From Candidatus Sumerlaeota bacterium (lineage in GTDB: Bacteria > Sumerlaeota > Sumerlaeia > JAFGJS01): DNA of 30,155 nt. The stretch covers positions 1 through 30,155 of the forward strand of contig JAFGJS010000131.1 of the NCBI GenBank assembly GCA_016928995.1. The letters are read 5' to 3'. The translations under genes were made by a program, and so were the position numbers. The notes beneath the pieces are model-generated. The model was not told where the DNA came from and did not search any database. It was given only the letters and a program-made list of their open reading frames with translations. This document shows, piece after piece, positions 21,461 through 30,155 of this stretch (its first letter is position 1; every line of letters starts with the position of its first letter).

Positions 21461-22843
21461 TTATGAATGCCGGATGAATTTCACGGCGAAAAAACCGTCG
21501 CATTGATCGCGATGCGGCGCGGTGCGCAGACGTCCGCGCTGATCCAGATAAGTCTGAAGCCATTCAGGCGCCGCACTGCGTCCTGCTTCGCGGAACTGCG
21601 AATACTTCGCAAGAAACGCGTTCGCCGCGCTGTCTGTTTCTTCTTCCGTGATTGTGCAGACGCTATACACCAACGCGCCGCCGGGACGCACGCAATCCGC
21701 AGCGGCGTCGAGAATTTCGAGTTGCAGCTTGCGGGTAGCGGCGGCGTCCTCGGGTTTGCGGCGCCAGCGGATGTCCGGATTGCGGCGCAATGTTCCGAGT
21801 CCGGTGCATGGAGCATCCACCAGCACGCAATCCGCCGGTTGCGATCGCAGGAAATCGATCAAGGCGGGATTCAGCGCATGGGTTTCGATGCATGCAGCGC
21901 CCAGTCGCGCGGCGCCCTCCTCCACTTTGCGCAACCGGGCTTCGTCCACGTCCAGCGCGAAGATCCGGCCCTGGTTTTGCATTAGCGCAACGAGCTGACA
22001 GGTCTTTCCGCCGGGCGCGGCGCACCAGTCCACGACTTTATTCCCCGGGCGCGGCGCGAGCAGATGCGGCACGAGTTGCGAGGCCATGTCTTGCGGTGCG
22101 GCGAGTCCATCCATGAACCATTTCCGCTCGTGAAGCGCGCCATGAGTACTGGACACGATCAGGCAATCCGGCGCCGGATGCGGCGGCTCGATCAGCTCTG
22201 CGCCTTCCCGACGCAGCGCGGCCGCCACATCCTCGCTTCGTGCGCGCAAGGTGTTCACGCGCAGATGCAGGTCCGGCCGCCGGTTGTTCCACTCCATGGC
22301 CGCTTCCGCCTCGGCGCCATAGCGTTGCTCGATCAACCGCGCCAGCCAGTCCGGATGGCTGTGGCGCACGGCCGCCGGCAAGTCAAGGTTGAGTTCCGGC
22401 GCGCCTCGTAGCAGATTGCGCAACACACCGTTGATAAAACGCGCCTGTTTTTCCGCCGTTTTGGGCTTGGATGCACGGCGGATGAGTTTCACGCTTTCAT
22501 CAACCAAGGCATGTTCCGGCACGCGATCCATCAGGTAATGCTGATAGCATGCCAGACGCAACGTCGCTCGCGCCACGCGATCCATCGCATGCAGCGGAGC
22601 TTTGAGCAGCGGGCGCACCTGCTCGTCCAGCAGCCGCTGATGCCGCAACACCCCCAAGGCGAGTTCACGCGCCTGTGCCGCGTCCTGGCCCGCGATGCCG
22701 TGATCGCGCAGGAGCTGATCGAGCAATTCGCGCGCGCCCAGGGGAGAATGTCGAAATCCCAGCAGCGTTTCCAACGCAGCCTCGCGGCCGTTATGAATCG
22801 ACTTTAGTATCTGGCGCGGTTGTGGCGTATTTCTTTCATGCAT
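21461..22843 (-). CDS. rsmB: 16S rRNA m5C967 methyltransferase
   Basis: The enzyme methylates C967 of 16S rRNA using SAM. The 460-residue protein has the full RsmB architecture: an N-terminal NusB-like helical domain (about 15-150, with FINGVLRNLLR), a linker, and a Rossmann methyltransferase domain (about 190-460). Motif I is WCAAPGGKT (273-281). Motif IV DAPCTGLGTLRRNPDIRW holds Cys346, and motif VI VYSVCTITEEE holds the catalytic Cys396. The N-terminal domain separates it from RsmF and single-domain homologues. The ribosome site is weak. No fmt or sun-type neighbours are present, so it is probably transcribed alone. Confidence 0.95.
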   Translation of the reverse strand: MHERNTPQPRQILKSIHNGREAALETLLGFRHSPLGARELLDQLLRDHGIAGQDAAQARELALGVLRHQRLLDEQVRPLLKAPLHAMDRVARATLRLACYQHYLMDRVPEHALVDESVKLIRRASKPKTAEKQARFINGVLRNLLRGAPELNLDLPAAVRHSHPDWLARLIEQRYGAEAEAAMEWNNRRPDLHLRVNTLRARSEDVAAALRREGAELIEPPHPAPDCLIVSSTHGALHERKWFMDGLAAPQDMASQLVPHLLAPRPGNKVVDWCAAPGGKTCQLVALMQNQGRIFALDVDEARLRKVEEGAARLGAACIETHALNPALIDFLRSQPADCVLVDAPCTGLGTLRRNPDIRWRRKPEDAAATRKLQLEILDAAADCVRPGGALVYSVCTITEEETDSAANAFLAKYSQFREAGRSAAPEWLQTYLDQRGRLRTAPHRDQCDGFFAVKFIRHS

Positions 22844-22974
22844 TTGATCAGCCTGGCGAATGTAATATCATCGATTGGAAAATCTCATGATGCGAAGTGT
22901 AGATCGCCCGCAAAATGATGCGCTGCAGTGAAATCCGCAATGGTCTTTTTTTAAAGCAACGATTAATTTGTTTG

Positions 22975-23003
22975 TTGAATACATATAGTGAATCAAGTAA
23001 AAT
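22975..23003 (+). promoter_or_regulatory. Promoter for the basic-tailed protein gene
   Basis: TTGAAT (22975-22980) and TAAAAT (22998-23003, five of six) are separated by exactly 17 bases in an AT-rich 270-bp divergent gap. The gene start is about 110 bp downstream. Confidence 0.5.
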
Positions 23004-23113
23004 ATATGAATGTTCAGAATGGTGCAGCTCATTTGAACTGTGCGAAAGATGGCTGTTATGATGTGTGCATTGTCATGAAGATTTGATGCTATGCAGCGTT
23101 CAGGAGGAAAGTT

Positions 23114-23788
23114 ATGCCATTCAAAGATTCCAGCGCTCGACAGCAGGAGCTGGAGCGCCAACGTCTCGAGCACCGTTTCGCGGTGCAGCGCATGGTGCAG
23201 CGCCGATTCACGAAATTTGGCGACGACATCTGTAATCACTTGAAACAGGCCGCTCCAGATCCGCACGCGATGCTGCGTGTTCTTGAGAAACTGGGGCTTC
23301 CTCCGGTTCAACAACTCGACCGGCAGCTCGCCCGGATCGAGGCGTTTGTGGCCAACTACGGCTCTGATGAATATTGCAAACGGCTTCACGTCACGAGTAT
23401 GAATGAGCTTCGCAAAGCCCGGCGAAGCCAGCTGGAGCAACTGCAAAATGAAATGCGGAATAGCGACCGCAATCACGTTGAGAGCGAGCTGAAAAGCAGC
23501 CTATCGGAATTAGAACATGAATTGCTGGGTCATGCAATACAACCGGCAGAGCAATCGAATGTCGCCGATCTTCCATCGCCTTCCGATATAGAGTCCATCC
23601 CGGAAGACTTGCCGGCGCCGGAGAGTTTTTTCGATGATCAAGGCAAGTACGTCGGTCCGGAGCGCCGCGTCAACGCTGAGGACCGGCGCAAAAACCAGGA
23701 TCGGCGGGACAAGATTGAGCTGATTCGCCAGAATAAACGCTTTGGGGGTGAACGGCGAAGGATTAAGCGGCGCAAAGCGGATCGTTAA
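23114..23788 (+). CDS. Coiled-coil protein of unknown function with an Arg/Asp-rich C-terminal tail
   Basis: ATG at 23114 is preceded by AGGAGGA with good spacing. The 224-residue soluble protein starts with a charged helix (RQQELERQRLEHRFAVQRMV). A central region has high coiled-coil character (RRSQLEQLQNEMRNSDRNHV, then ELKSSLSELEHELLG), and then comes a Pro/Ser/Asp-rich linker. The last 50 residues are very basic with a repeated signature, PERR-x4-DRR-x3-DRR, then GGERRRIKRR. PERR/DRR tails of this kind occur in several unrelated small regulatory proteins; their role is unclear and could be nucleic-acid or phospholipid contact. No family is recognised. An opposite-strand frame (22868-23476) is a shadow: it has no ribosome site, while this one has a strong site and a promoter. 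Confidence 0.78.
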   Translation: MPFKDSSARQQELERQRLEHRFAVQRMVQRRFTKFGDDICNHLKQAAPDPHAMLRVLEKLGLPPVQQLDRQLARIEAFVANYGSDEYCKRLHVTSMNELRKARRSQLEQLQNEMRNSDRNHVESELKSSLSELEHELLGHAIQPAEQSNVADLPSPSDIESIPEDLPAPESFFDDQGKYVGPERRVNAEDRRKNQDRRDKIELIRQNKRFGGERRRIKRRKADR

Positions 23789-23939
23789 CGAGTGACGGGG
23801 CGCCGAAAACGTTACCAGATTTTTCCATTCCGAGATGCAATTTCAATCCGATTTCGCGCTTTGCTTTTCGATAACTAGACTAACTTCAAAGAAATACAAA
23901 TTCGAAAATCGGACTGCTGAAAGGCAGATTCCCCCATCG

Positions 23940-24028
23940 TTATCCACAGGGCGGAAAGTTGACTAACATCAATAATTACAATTATATACCATCAAATATG
24001 GGGCGGGCTTGTGGAAAAATGTGAATAA
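23940..24028. other. Cluster of three DnaA boxes around an AT-rich core: candidate replication origin or DnaA-binding locus
   Basis: Three 9-mers fit the strict DnaA-box pattern TTWTNCACA: TTATCCACA at 23940-23948 (plus, perfect), TTTTCCACA at 24010-24018 (minus) and TTATTCACA at 24020-24028 (minus). The inward side of each group is a GC cluster, GGGCGG (23949-23954) and GGGGCGGGC (24000-24008). Between them are 45 bp with only nine G or C (23955-23999). This box / GC-cluster / AT-rich order resembles the unwinding region of known bacterial origins. I see no convincing DnaA-trio periodicity, and dnaA, dnaN, gidA or rpmH are not in the window. Confidence 0.55.
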
Positions 24029-24396
24029 CTATCGATTGTTTTATTCTGCTGGATTTACCTGATGATTTCGCAACCGGCATGTTCAGTATCCCGCAAATTC
24101 ATGAAATCAGAATATGTCCCACAAAAAAACTATGAGGATACGATCACAATGCACTTTATAGCGTCCTGATTGTCTCCCATCCAGCCATACAAGAAATAGT
24201 ATTGCCGGTCAGAAATGCACTTTTTACCGAATCCGTTGCGCTGGATGGTGAAAAAAAAGGCCATTGCCATAAAGTCGAGGGATCTTGATATTTTCATTGA
24301 TTTTAGGGTTTTTTCGCACAAACTGGGATTCCCTCGGCTGGCATCGGCTTTCAGCTGGAGACGGGGCATCATGATTGATTCCAGGAGACGAACGGC
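24029..24396. other. Intergenic region between the DnaA-box cluster and serS
   Basis: This is 368 bp without a credible gene. It holds the serS ribosome site (AGGAG near 24382) and probably the serS promoter. TTGATA at 24286-24291 has no good -10 at the right distance. A minus-strand frame here is discussed under rejected items. Confidence 0.4.
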
Positions 24397-25683
24397 ATGC
24401 TGGATATTCGGATCTTTCGCGAGGAGACGGAGCGCGTACGGCGAGGACTTCAAGCGCGCATGATGGACGCCGCGCTGGCGGACAAGGCGCTGGAACTGGA
24501 TGGTGCGCGCCGCGAGCTGGTGACGGCGATCGAGGCGAAAAAACAGACGCGCAATGAAACCTCAAAACAGATCGGCGCAAAGATCAAGGCCGGTGAAGAC
24601 GCGGAGCCGGTGAAAGAACAGATGCGTATCCTGGGCGATGAGATCAAGGCCGGCGATGACCGGCTGCGCGAGATCGACGCGGAACTGGACGGTCTGTTGC
24701 TCAATATCCCCAACCTGCCGCATGAGAGCGTACCTGTCGGCGGCGAAGCGGACTTTCGCGTGGAGCGCGACTGGGGTGAAAAACCGCAACTCTCTTTTGA
24801 GCCGAAGCAGCATGATGAATTGGCCAAGACTCTGGGGCTGCTTGAACTGGAGCGCGCATCGAAGATCACGGGCAGCAACTGGCCGTGCTTTCGCGGCAAG
24901 GGCGCGCGTCTGGTCCGGGCGCTGTTGAACATGATGCTGGACATGCACGTGGATCAGCACGGCATGACTGAGATTTATCCGCCGTTCGTGGTGAATCGCC
25001 AAACCATGACCGGCACGGGGCAATTGCCGAAGTTCGAAGAAGACCTTTATCGCTGCGACGCTCCGGGCGAAAACCGGGAAAACGATCTTTTCCTGATCCC
25101 CACCGCGGAAGTGCCGGTGACGAATTTGCATTCCGGCGAGATATTGAGCGCGGATGAACTGCCGATCAATTATTGCGCGTTCACTCCATGCTTTCGCCGC
25201 GAAGCCGGCAGCTACGGCAAGGAAACGCGCGGACTCACGCGCGTGCATCAGTTCGACAAAGTCGAAATGGTCAAGTTCGTCGATCCAAAAACCAGCTATG
25301 ACGAGCTGGAGCGCTTGCTGGCTTGCGCGGAGGACGTGCTTCAAGCGCTGGGGCTGCATTACCGCGTGATTACGCTGGCCAGCGGCGATCTGGGTTTCAG
25401 CGCGGCGAAATGCTACGACATTGAAGTCTGGGCGCCCGGCGCCGGACGCTACCTGGAGTGCTCCTCATGCAGCAATTTCGAGGACTTTCAGGCGCGGCGG
25501 GCGAACATCCGTTTTCGCCGCGAGGCCAAGGCCAAGCCGGAGTTCGTGCATACGCTGAACGCCTCCGGACTGGCGCTGCCGCGCACCATCATCGCGCTGA
25601 TGGAGACCTATCAGCAGGCCGGCGGCACGATCCGTGTGCCCGAGGCGTTGCGGCAATACTACCGCGCGGACGTGATTGACTGA
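24397..25683 (+). CDS. serS: Seryl-tRNA synthetase (class II)
   Basis: The enzyme charges tRNA-Ser and, where present, tRNA-Sec with serine. The 428-residue length is standard. The N-terminal long antiparallel coiled coil (about 1-105, [18 protein letters not shown] ... [14 protein letters not shown]) binds the tRNA variable arm. Motif 2 is [20 protein letters not shown] with the ATP-binding Arg, and the TAEVP serine-pocket loop precedes it. Motif 3 ends the catalytic domain ([20 protein letters not shown]). [16 protein letters not shown] is the usual late segment. The start has AGGAG nine bases upstream. It converges with the chemotaxis operon. Confidence 0.96.
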   Translation: MLDIRIFREETERVRRGLQARMMDAALADKALELDGARRELVTAIEAKKQTRNETSKQIGAKIKAGEDAEPVKEQMRILGDEIKAGDDRLREIDAELDGLLLNIPNLPHESVPVGGEADFRVERDWGEKPQLSFEPKQHDELAKTLGLLELERASKITGSNWPCFRGKGARLVRALLNMMLDMHVDQHGMTEIYPPFVVNRQTMTGTGQLPKFEEDLYRCDAPGENRENDLFLIPTAEVPVTNLHSGEILSADELPINYCAFTPCFRREAGSYGKETRGLTRVHQFDKVEMVKFVDPKTSYDELERLLACAEDVLQALGLHYRVITLASGDLGFSAAKCYDIEVWAPGAGRYLECSSCSNFEDFQARRANIRFRREAKAKPEFVHTLNASGLALPRTIIALMETYQQAGGTIRVPEALRQYYRADVID

Positions 25684-25702
25684 GCCGGCTGTCGCGGAAT
25701 TC

Positions 25703-25719
25703 ACACATCCCTGATGTGT
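25703..25719 (+). terminator. Small hairpin after serS
   Basis: ACACATC and GATGTGT form a 7-bp stem with a 3-nt CCT loop 20 bp past the serS stop. There is no T tract, so intrinsic termination is doubtful. It could still stabilise or mark the transcript end. Confidence 0.3.
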
Positions 25720-25847
25720 ATCGAGTCACAATGCCAGTGTGCTGACGCTCGATGCCGCCTTCTATAAGGCGCAGTTCAGCGCTATCCGTTCCATCATACA
25801 AAACAAAACGGCGTGTTTGAATCAATCACTTCGCGCTGATTTCAATT

Positions 25848-27382
<1,535 letters not shown>

Positions 27383-27399
<17 letters not shown>

Positions 27400-27781
27400 G
27401 ATTGGGCGCTCCTAGGATTTTATCGACGACTTCGCGGATTTCCTCGGGCGCAAAGGGTTTGCGGACATAGTCGCGCACGCCTTTGCGGCGGAGTTCTTCG
27501 ATGCGCGTCTGACTGCCTTCGGTGGAGACGACGACGACAGGAACGGTTTTCATCAGTCCGTCGGCGTTCATCCGATCGACCATTTCGATTCCATTCATCA
27601 CAGGCATGTTGATGTCCGCGAAGACGATGTCGATCCAGTGCTCTTCCAGCACATCGAGGGCTTCCTGTCCATTGGAGGCTTCATAAACCTCATGAACAGG
27701 AAGTTGGGCCAAGCGCAGGGCTTTGGCGATGACCGAGCGGACGGTTTTCGAATCGTCCACAAGCAGGACACTGAGCGGCAT
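27383..27781 (-). CDS. cheY: Chemotaxis response regulator CheY
   Basis: This is a 132-residue single receiver domain that CheA would phosphorylate; the product would act on a motor, either flagellar or pilus. The acidic pocket is Asp9-Asp10, the phospho-acceptor is Asp56 (FADINMP), Ser86-Thr87 is the switch position and Lys108 lies in RKPF. No output domain is attached. It begins 4 bp after the HDOD gene, with a strong GGGAGGTGA site inside the end of that gene, and overlaps cheX. Confidence 0.9.
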
Positions 27782-27785
27782 TTTT

Positions 27786-28643
27786 TCACCTCCCTTGGTT
27801 ATTCAGCCAGCTGCGGACTTCAACGAGCCGCAGATGGATATCACAGGCGACTTCTTCGATGATTTTTCTAGTCAACTTCAACCGGGCCGTTGCGCTCTGG
27901 GACATATGGTAGTTGAGTCCGTCGTTTCCAGTTCCGATGCCGGCGATCAGGCAGACTGAATTGGCAACATGAACCAGATCGGCGATCAGGCGGTGATCAT
28001 CGTCGAGCTGCTCCGGTTCGTGGTGCCAGCGGACGGCCTCGACGATCTCCCTGGGCAAATTCCAGCGTTCGAGCAGTTCGGCGCCGACTTCGGCGTGGTC
28101 GATGCCCAGTATCTCGCGTTCAGCCTGTTCAAAGGAAACTTCGCCCTTGAAGGCGCGTTCTTCGATCGGTTTGACATCGACATCAACAAAGGATCCAAGC
28201 ACGACTTTGCCAATGTCGTGGAGTTGACCGGCGGTGTGCGCGGCGCCGGAGACATCGTAGCCGAGTTCCTCGGCGAAGAGACTGGCGCCGGCGGCGACGG
28301 CGAAAGAGTGCTCCCAGAGCTGATCGCTGGGGAGGCCGTAGCCCTTCATGGTGGCGTCGCCGAAGGAGGCCATCACGGCGGACATGACCGTATGGAAGAC
28401 GCTCTGGGCTCCGATGTGGACGATGGCGTCCTTGACGGAGCTGATGGAACGCTGGCGTCCATAGTACGCCGAATTGGCCAGCCGCAAGACATTGGAGGTC
28501 AGTCCGGGATCGCATTCAATCACGCGCGCCAGCTCGGTCACCGGGGTTTCGGGATCCTGGAAAAGAGGGATCGCCTGCGCCACGGCGTTGGGCAGCAGCG
28601 TGACCGTGCGAGTGCGTTGCAGGATTTCATCGCGCTGGTTCAT
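27786..28643 (-). CDS. HDOD domain signalling protein
   Basis: This is a 285-residue cytoplasmic protein with an HDOD domain (about 10-210). It begins LLPNAVAQAIPLFQDPETPV, continues through the VIECDPGLTSNVLRLANSAYYG signature and the INxVxxAI-equivalent ISSVKDAIVHIG, and has a retained HD motif (QLHDIGKVVLG). HDOD proteins relate to HD-GYP phosphodiesterases but generally lack phosphohydrolase activity and act as regulatory binding modules. The last 75 residues continue the helical fold (VRWHHEPEQLDDDHRLIADL). Its ATG overlaps the cheD stop (ATGA), and it is followed 4 bp later by cheY, so it is firmly inside the chemotaxis operon. A role in setting pathway output is inferred from this context. 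Confidence 0.9.
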   Translation of the reverse strand: MNQRDEILQRTRTVTLLPNAVAQAIPLFQDPETPVTELARVIECDPGLTSNVLRLANSAYYGRQRSISSVKDAIVHIGAQSVFHTVMSAVMASFGDATMKGYGLPSDQLWEHSFAVAAGASLFAEELGYDVSGAAHTAGQLHDIGKVVLGSFVDVDVKPIEERAFKGEVSFEQAEREILGIDHAEVGAELLERWNLPREIVEAVRWHHEPEQLDDDHRLIADLVHVANSVCLIAGIGTGNDGLNYHMSQSATARLKLTRKIIEEVACDIHLRLVEVRSWLNNQGR

Positions 28644-29116
28644 AGTTCTCGTTCTCTTCCTCCCGACTTGAGCATCGTCCGGCCTGAGGCCATTTCGAGG
28701 TAGACTGTGCGGGAGATTGTCCCTCCGACATCCTCGGATCGGATGAGGACGTCGTTTTTCCAGAGCACTTTGCGCAGGACGGTGTAGTTTCGTTCGCCGA
28801 TTTTGAACAGACCATTCTCATCGAGCATTTTGGCGGCGCCGGCGACTCTGGCGATGAGCCGGTCTTTGCGCGCGCCGGCGGCGATCACTTCGCGCAGCAG
28901 CGCCACGACGCCCGTATCGGTGAATCGCGCGGGATAGGAAACAGCTTTGTCGGGGCTGATCCGCGAAAGCGGGAGCATGCAGTGAATCAGGCCGCCGACC
29001 TGAGCCACGGGGTCGTATAGCGAAAGTCCCACGCACGAGCCGAGGGAGTACGTGATGAGGATGTCCTCGACGGATGTGGAGACTTTCATTTCACCGATGC
29101 CGATGGTATATCTCAA
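28640..29116 (-). CDS. cheD: Chemoreceptor glutamine deamidase CheD
   Basis: CheD deamidates specific Gln residues of chemoreceptors and, in Bacillus and Thermotoga, binds CheC. The 158-residue product begins with a TTG at 29116; it is supported by AAAGGA nine bases upstream and by the family N-terminus (TIGIGEMKVST). The catalytic set Thr22, Cys28 and His45 (TYSLGSCVG, GGLIHCMLP) corresponds to Thr21, Cys27 and His44 of the Thermotoga enzyme. Further signatures are VARVAGAAKML and IGERNYTVLRKVL. It overlaps the HDOD start by the ATGA pair. The CheX gene two genes away fits a CheD/CheX-type adaptation loop. Confidence 0.95.
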   Translation of the reverse strand: MRYTIGIGEMKVSTSVEDILITYSLGSCVGLSLYDPVAQVGGLIHCMLPLSRISPDKAVSYPARFTDTGVVALLREVIAAGARKDRLIARVAGAAKMLDENGLFKIGERNYTVLRKVLWKNDVLIRSEDVGGTISRTVYLEMASGRTMLKSGGREREL

Positions 29117-29177
29117 AACCGTGGTCCTTTCTTCATGATCCGGGTTTGCGCCCGGCGGTAATCTGCGGCGCTCTCGT

Positions 29178-29987
29178 CTAGATTTTCATATAGATCGAGG
29201 GAGCGACGGATTTGTATTCCTTTCCCATGCCGATCAGGCTTTCCGCGTGACCGACCATGAGATAGCCGTTCGGCGAAAGCAGCCGGTGAATTTCAAGCAA
29301 TAGACCGCGGCGCACGGGCTGATCGAAGTAGATCATCACGTTGCGGCAGAAGACCAGATCGAAAGGTCCGCGCATGGGGAACGGGGGCTGGGAAAGATTA
29401 AGGCGCTTGAATTGGATGAGTTTTTTCAGCGCTGGCTTAATGGCGTATTGTTTTTCAGTTCCGTTCCGCATTTTGTCGAAGTACGCGAGGCGCATTTTGG
29501 GCGGAACGGTTTTGACTTTTTCCTCGGCGTAAACGCCGGTTTTGCTGCTCTGCAGGACGCGGGTAGAGATGTCGGTGGCAAGGATCTTCGCGTCCAGGGA
29601 GCCGGAAGCGCCATTGAAACTGTCGAGCAGAACCATGGCCAGGGTATAGGGCTCTTCGCCGGTGGAGCAGGCGGCGGACCAGATGCGGAAACGCCGTTGT
29701 CCTTTGGCGTTCCATTGGGCGAGGGCGTTCTGCATGAAGCGGAAGTGGTGGTCCTCGCGGAAGAAACTCGTGACGTTGGTCGAGATGGCGTCAAGCAGGC
29801 GGACGATTTCGTCGCCGTCCTGACTGTTCGCAATGTATTTCAGGTAGTCGCGGTGACTGCTGATGCCAAGCGCGCGCATGCGTTTCCCCAAGCGCGAGGT
29901 GAGCAGGGCTTCTTTGCCTGAGCTCAGGGAGATGCCGCTTTTTTCGTAGATCAGTTTGCGGTATTGATTGAAGGTTCTTGGGTCCAT
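29178..29987 (-). CDS. cheR: Chemoreceptor glutamate methyltransferase CheR
   Basis: CheR methylates glutamates of chemoreceptors with SAM. The 269-residue protein has the N-terminal helical domain (about 5-75, with SGISLSSGKEALLTSRLGKR), then the Rossmann methyltransferase domain. The SAM loop is WSAACSTGEEPYTLAM, the acidic strand is AKILATDIS, and FDLVFCRNVMIYFD is the family signature before the beta-subdomain. No TPR extension is present, so it is the minimal form. The start lies 55 bp after the partial response regulator and 61 bp before cheD, in the same operon. Confidence 0.95.
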   Translation of the reverse strand: MDPRTFNQYRKLIYEKSGISLSSGKEALLTSRLGKRMRALGISSHRDYLKYIANSQDGDEIVRLLDAISTNVTSFFREDHHFRFMQNALAQWNAKGQRRFRIWSAACSTGEEPYTLAMVLLDSFNGASGSLDAKILATDISTRVLQSSKTGVYAEEKVKTVPPKMRLAYFDKMRNGTEKQYAIKPALKKLIQFKRLNLSQPPFPMRGPFDLVFCRNVMIYFDQPVRRGLLLEIHRLLSPNGYLMVGHAESLIGMGKEYKSVAPSIYMKI

Positions 29988-30042
29988 CGTGTATTTTGCG
30001 TCCTGCTTTCGTATTATGCATCGCCACGATTCGGCGTATGGC

Positions 30043-30155
30043 TTATGCGCCTTTGGCTTGCAATGAGGCTAGCGTCGCCTGGATTTTCTCGGTGATCACG
30101 TCCGGCGTGAAGGGCTTGATGATGTAATTGTTCGCGCCCGATTTGATCGCGTCGA
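30043..30155 (-). CDS. Response regulator receiver (CheY-like), C-terminal part only
   Basis: The frame enters from the right edge and ends with TAA at 30043. The 36 visible residues (DAIKSGANNYIIKPF, then TPDVITEKIQATLASL) are the end of a receiver domain: GANNYIIKPF contains the conserved Lys-Pro, and the final helix follows. The stop comes directly after the receiver helix, so it is probably a stand-alone CheY-type protein. It is the most upstream gene of the chemotaxis operon seen here, a second CheY besides the one at 27383. The phospho-acceptor lies outside the window. Confidence 0.82.
   Translation of the reverse strand, partial: DAIKSGANNYIIKPFTPDVITEKIQATLASLQAKGA

Noticed and set aside
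22868-23476. 202-codon minus-strand frame at the start of the basic-tailed protein gene
   Set aside because: The opposite-strand gene has a strong ribosome site and promoter. This frame has neither, and it covers the promoter region.
23955-23999. DnaA-trio periodicity in the AT-rich core
   Set aside because: A 3-nt phase was tried next to the GC cluster, but only about half the triplets fit, no better than expected for AT-rich DNA.
24130-24297. Minus-strand frame of 55 codons ending YYFLYGWMGDNQDAIKC...
   Set aside because: The C-terminal part looks protein-like, and it could be a gene remnant, but there is no ribosome site, no family match I know, and the longer version overlaps serS.

Overview
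This is a chromosomal window of roughly 55% GC (judged by eye) from an uncultured-type, Gram-negative-like bacterium. The pointers are a type IV pilin beginning MKKGFTLIELL with a short pilin body, a PilT retraction ATPase, a probable lipoprotein signal peptide, housekeeping genes scattered without a conserved order, and dispersed AT-rich 'TTCGAAATCCG'-type intergenic repeats. From memory, this pilin style and these repeats are common in environmental lineages such as Sumerlaeota, Hydrogenedentota, Lentisphaerota and Planctomycetota. I cannot fix the phylum from sequence alone. I see no phage, insertion sequence, CRISPR array, rRNA or tRNA gene.

Layout. 1-180 is the 5' part of a probable lipoprotein gene (minus) interrupted by a G8 tract. 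374-2836 holds a CDP-paratose 2-epimerase-like gene and a TPR gene, probably one minus-strand operon. 2989-5560 holds an unrecognised 508-residue protein and an NmrA-like NAD(P)-binding protein. 5561-6022 is gene-free and carries a nested inverted-repeat element of about 405 bp. 6023-8785 is a soluble hybrid histidine kinase with four PAS domains. Plus-strand genes follow: an MscS channel, gltX, and an exported TPR/thioredoxin-like protein (9153-13186). The minus strand resumes with aat, tdk and pilT, then a type IV pilin with its own promoter and a strong terminator (13208-17012). 17275-18411 is a PRiA4_ORF3-like protein. Divergent from it are a 53-residue four-cysteine protein and a beta-hydroxyacid dehydrogenase. 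A GT39-like membrane glycosyltransferase and rsmB follow on the minus strand. 23114-25683 holds a basic-tailed unknown protein, a 608-bp gap with three DnaA boxes, and serS. 25848-30155 is a chemotaxis operon read right to left: cheY (partial), cheR, cheD, an HDOD gene, cheY, cheX, cheB.

How the genes work together. The right end encodes the adaptation half of a chemosensory pathway: receptor methylation (CheR), demethylation/deamidation (CheB, CheD), and response-regulator phosphorylation and dephosphorylation (CheY, CheX). An HDOD protein is translationally coupled within it. CheA, CheW and receptors are not in the window and may lie beyond the right edge. Pilin and PilT point to type IV pilus motility, which such a pathway could control, though nothing here proves that link. 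The best candidates for something undescribed are the DnaA-box/GC-cluster/AT-core arrangement at 23940-24028 (a possible replication origin or DnaA-binding locus), the inverted-repeat element at 5610-6014, and the operator-like inverted repeat embedded in the pilin promoter.
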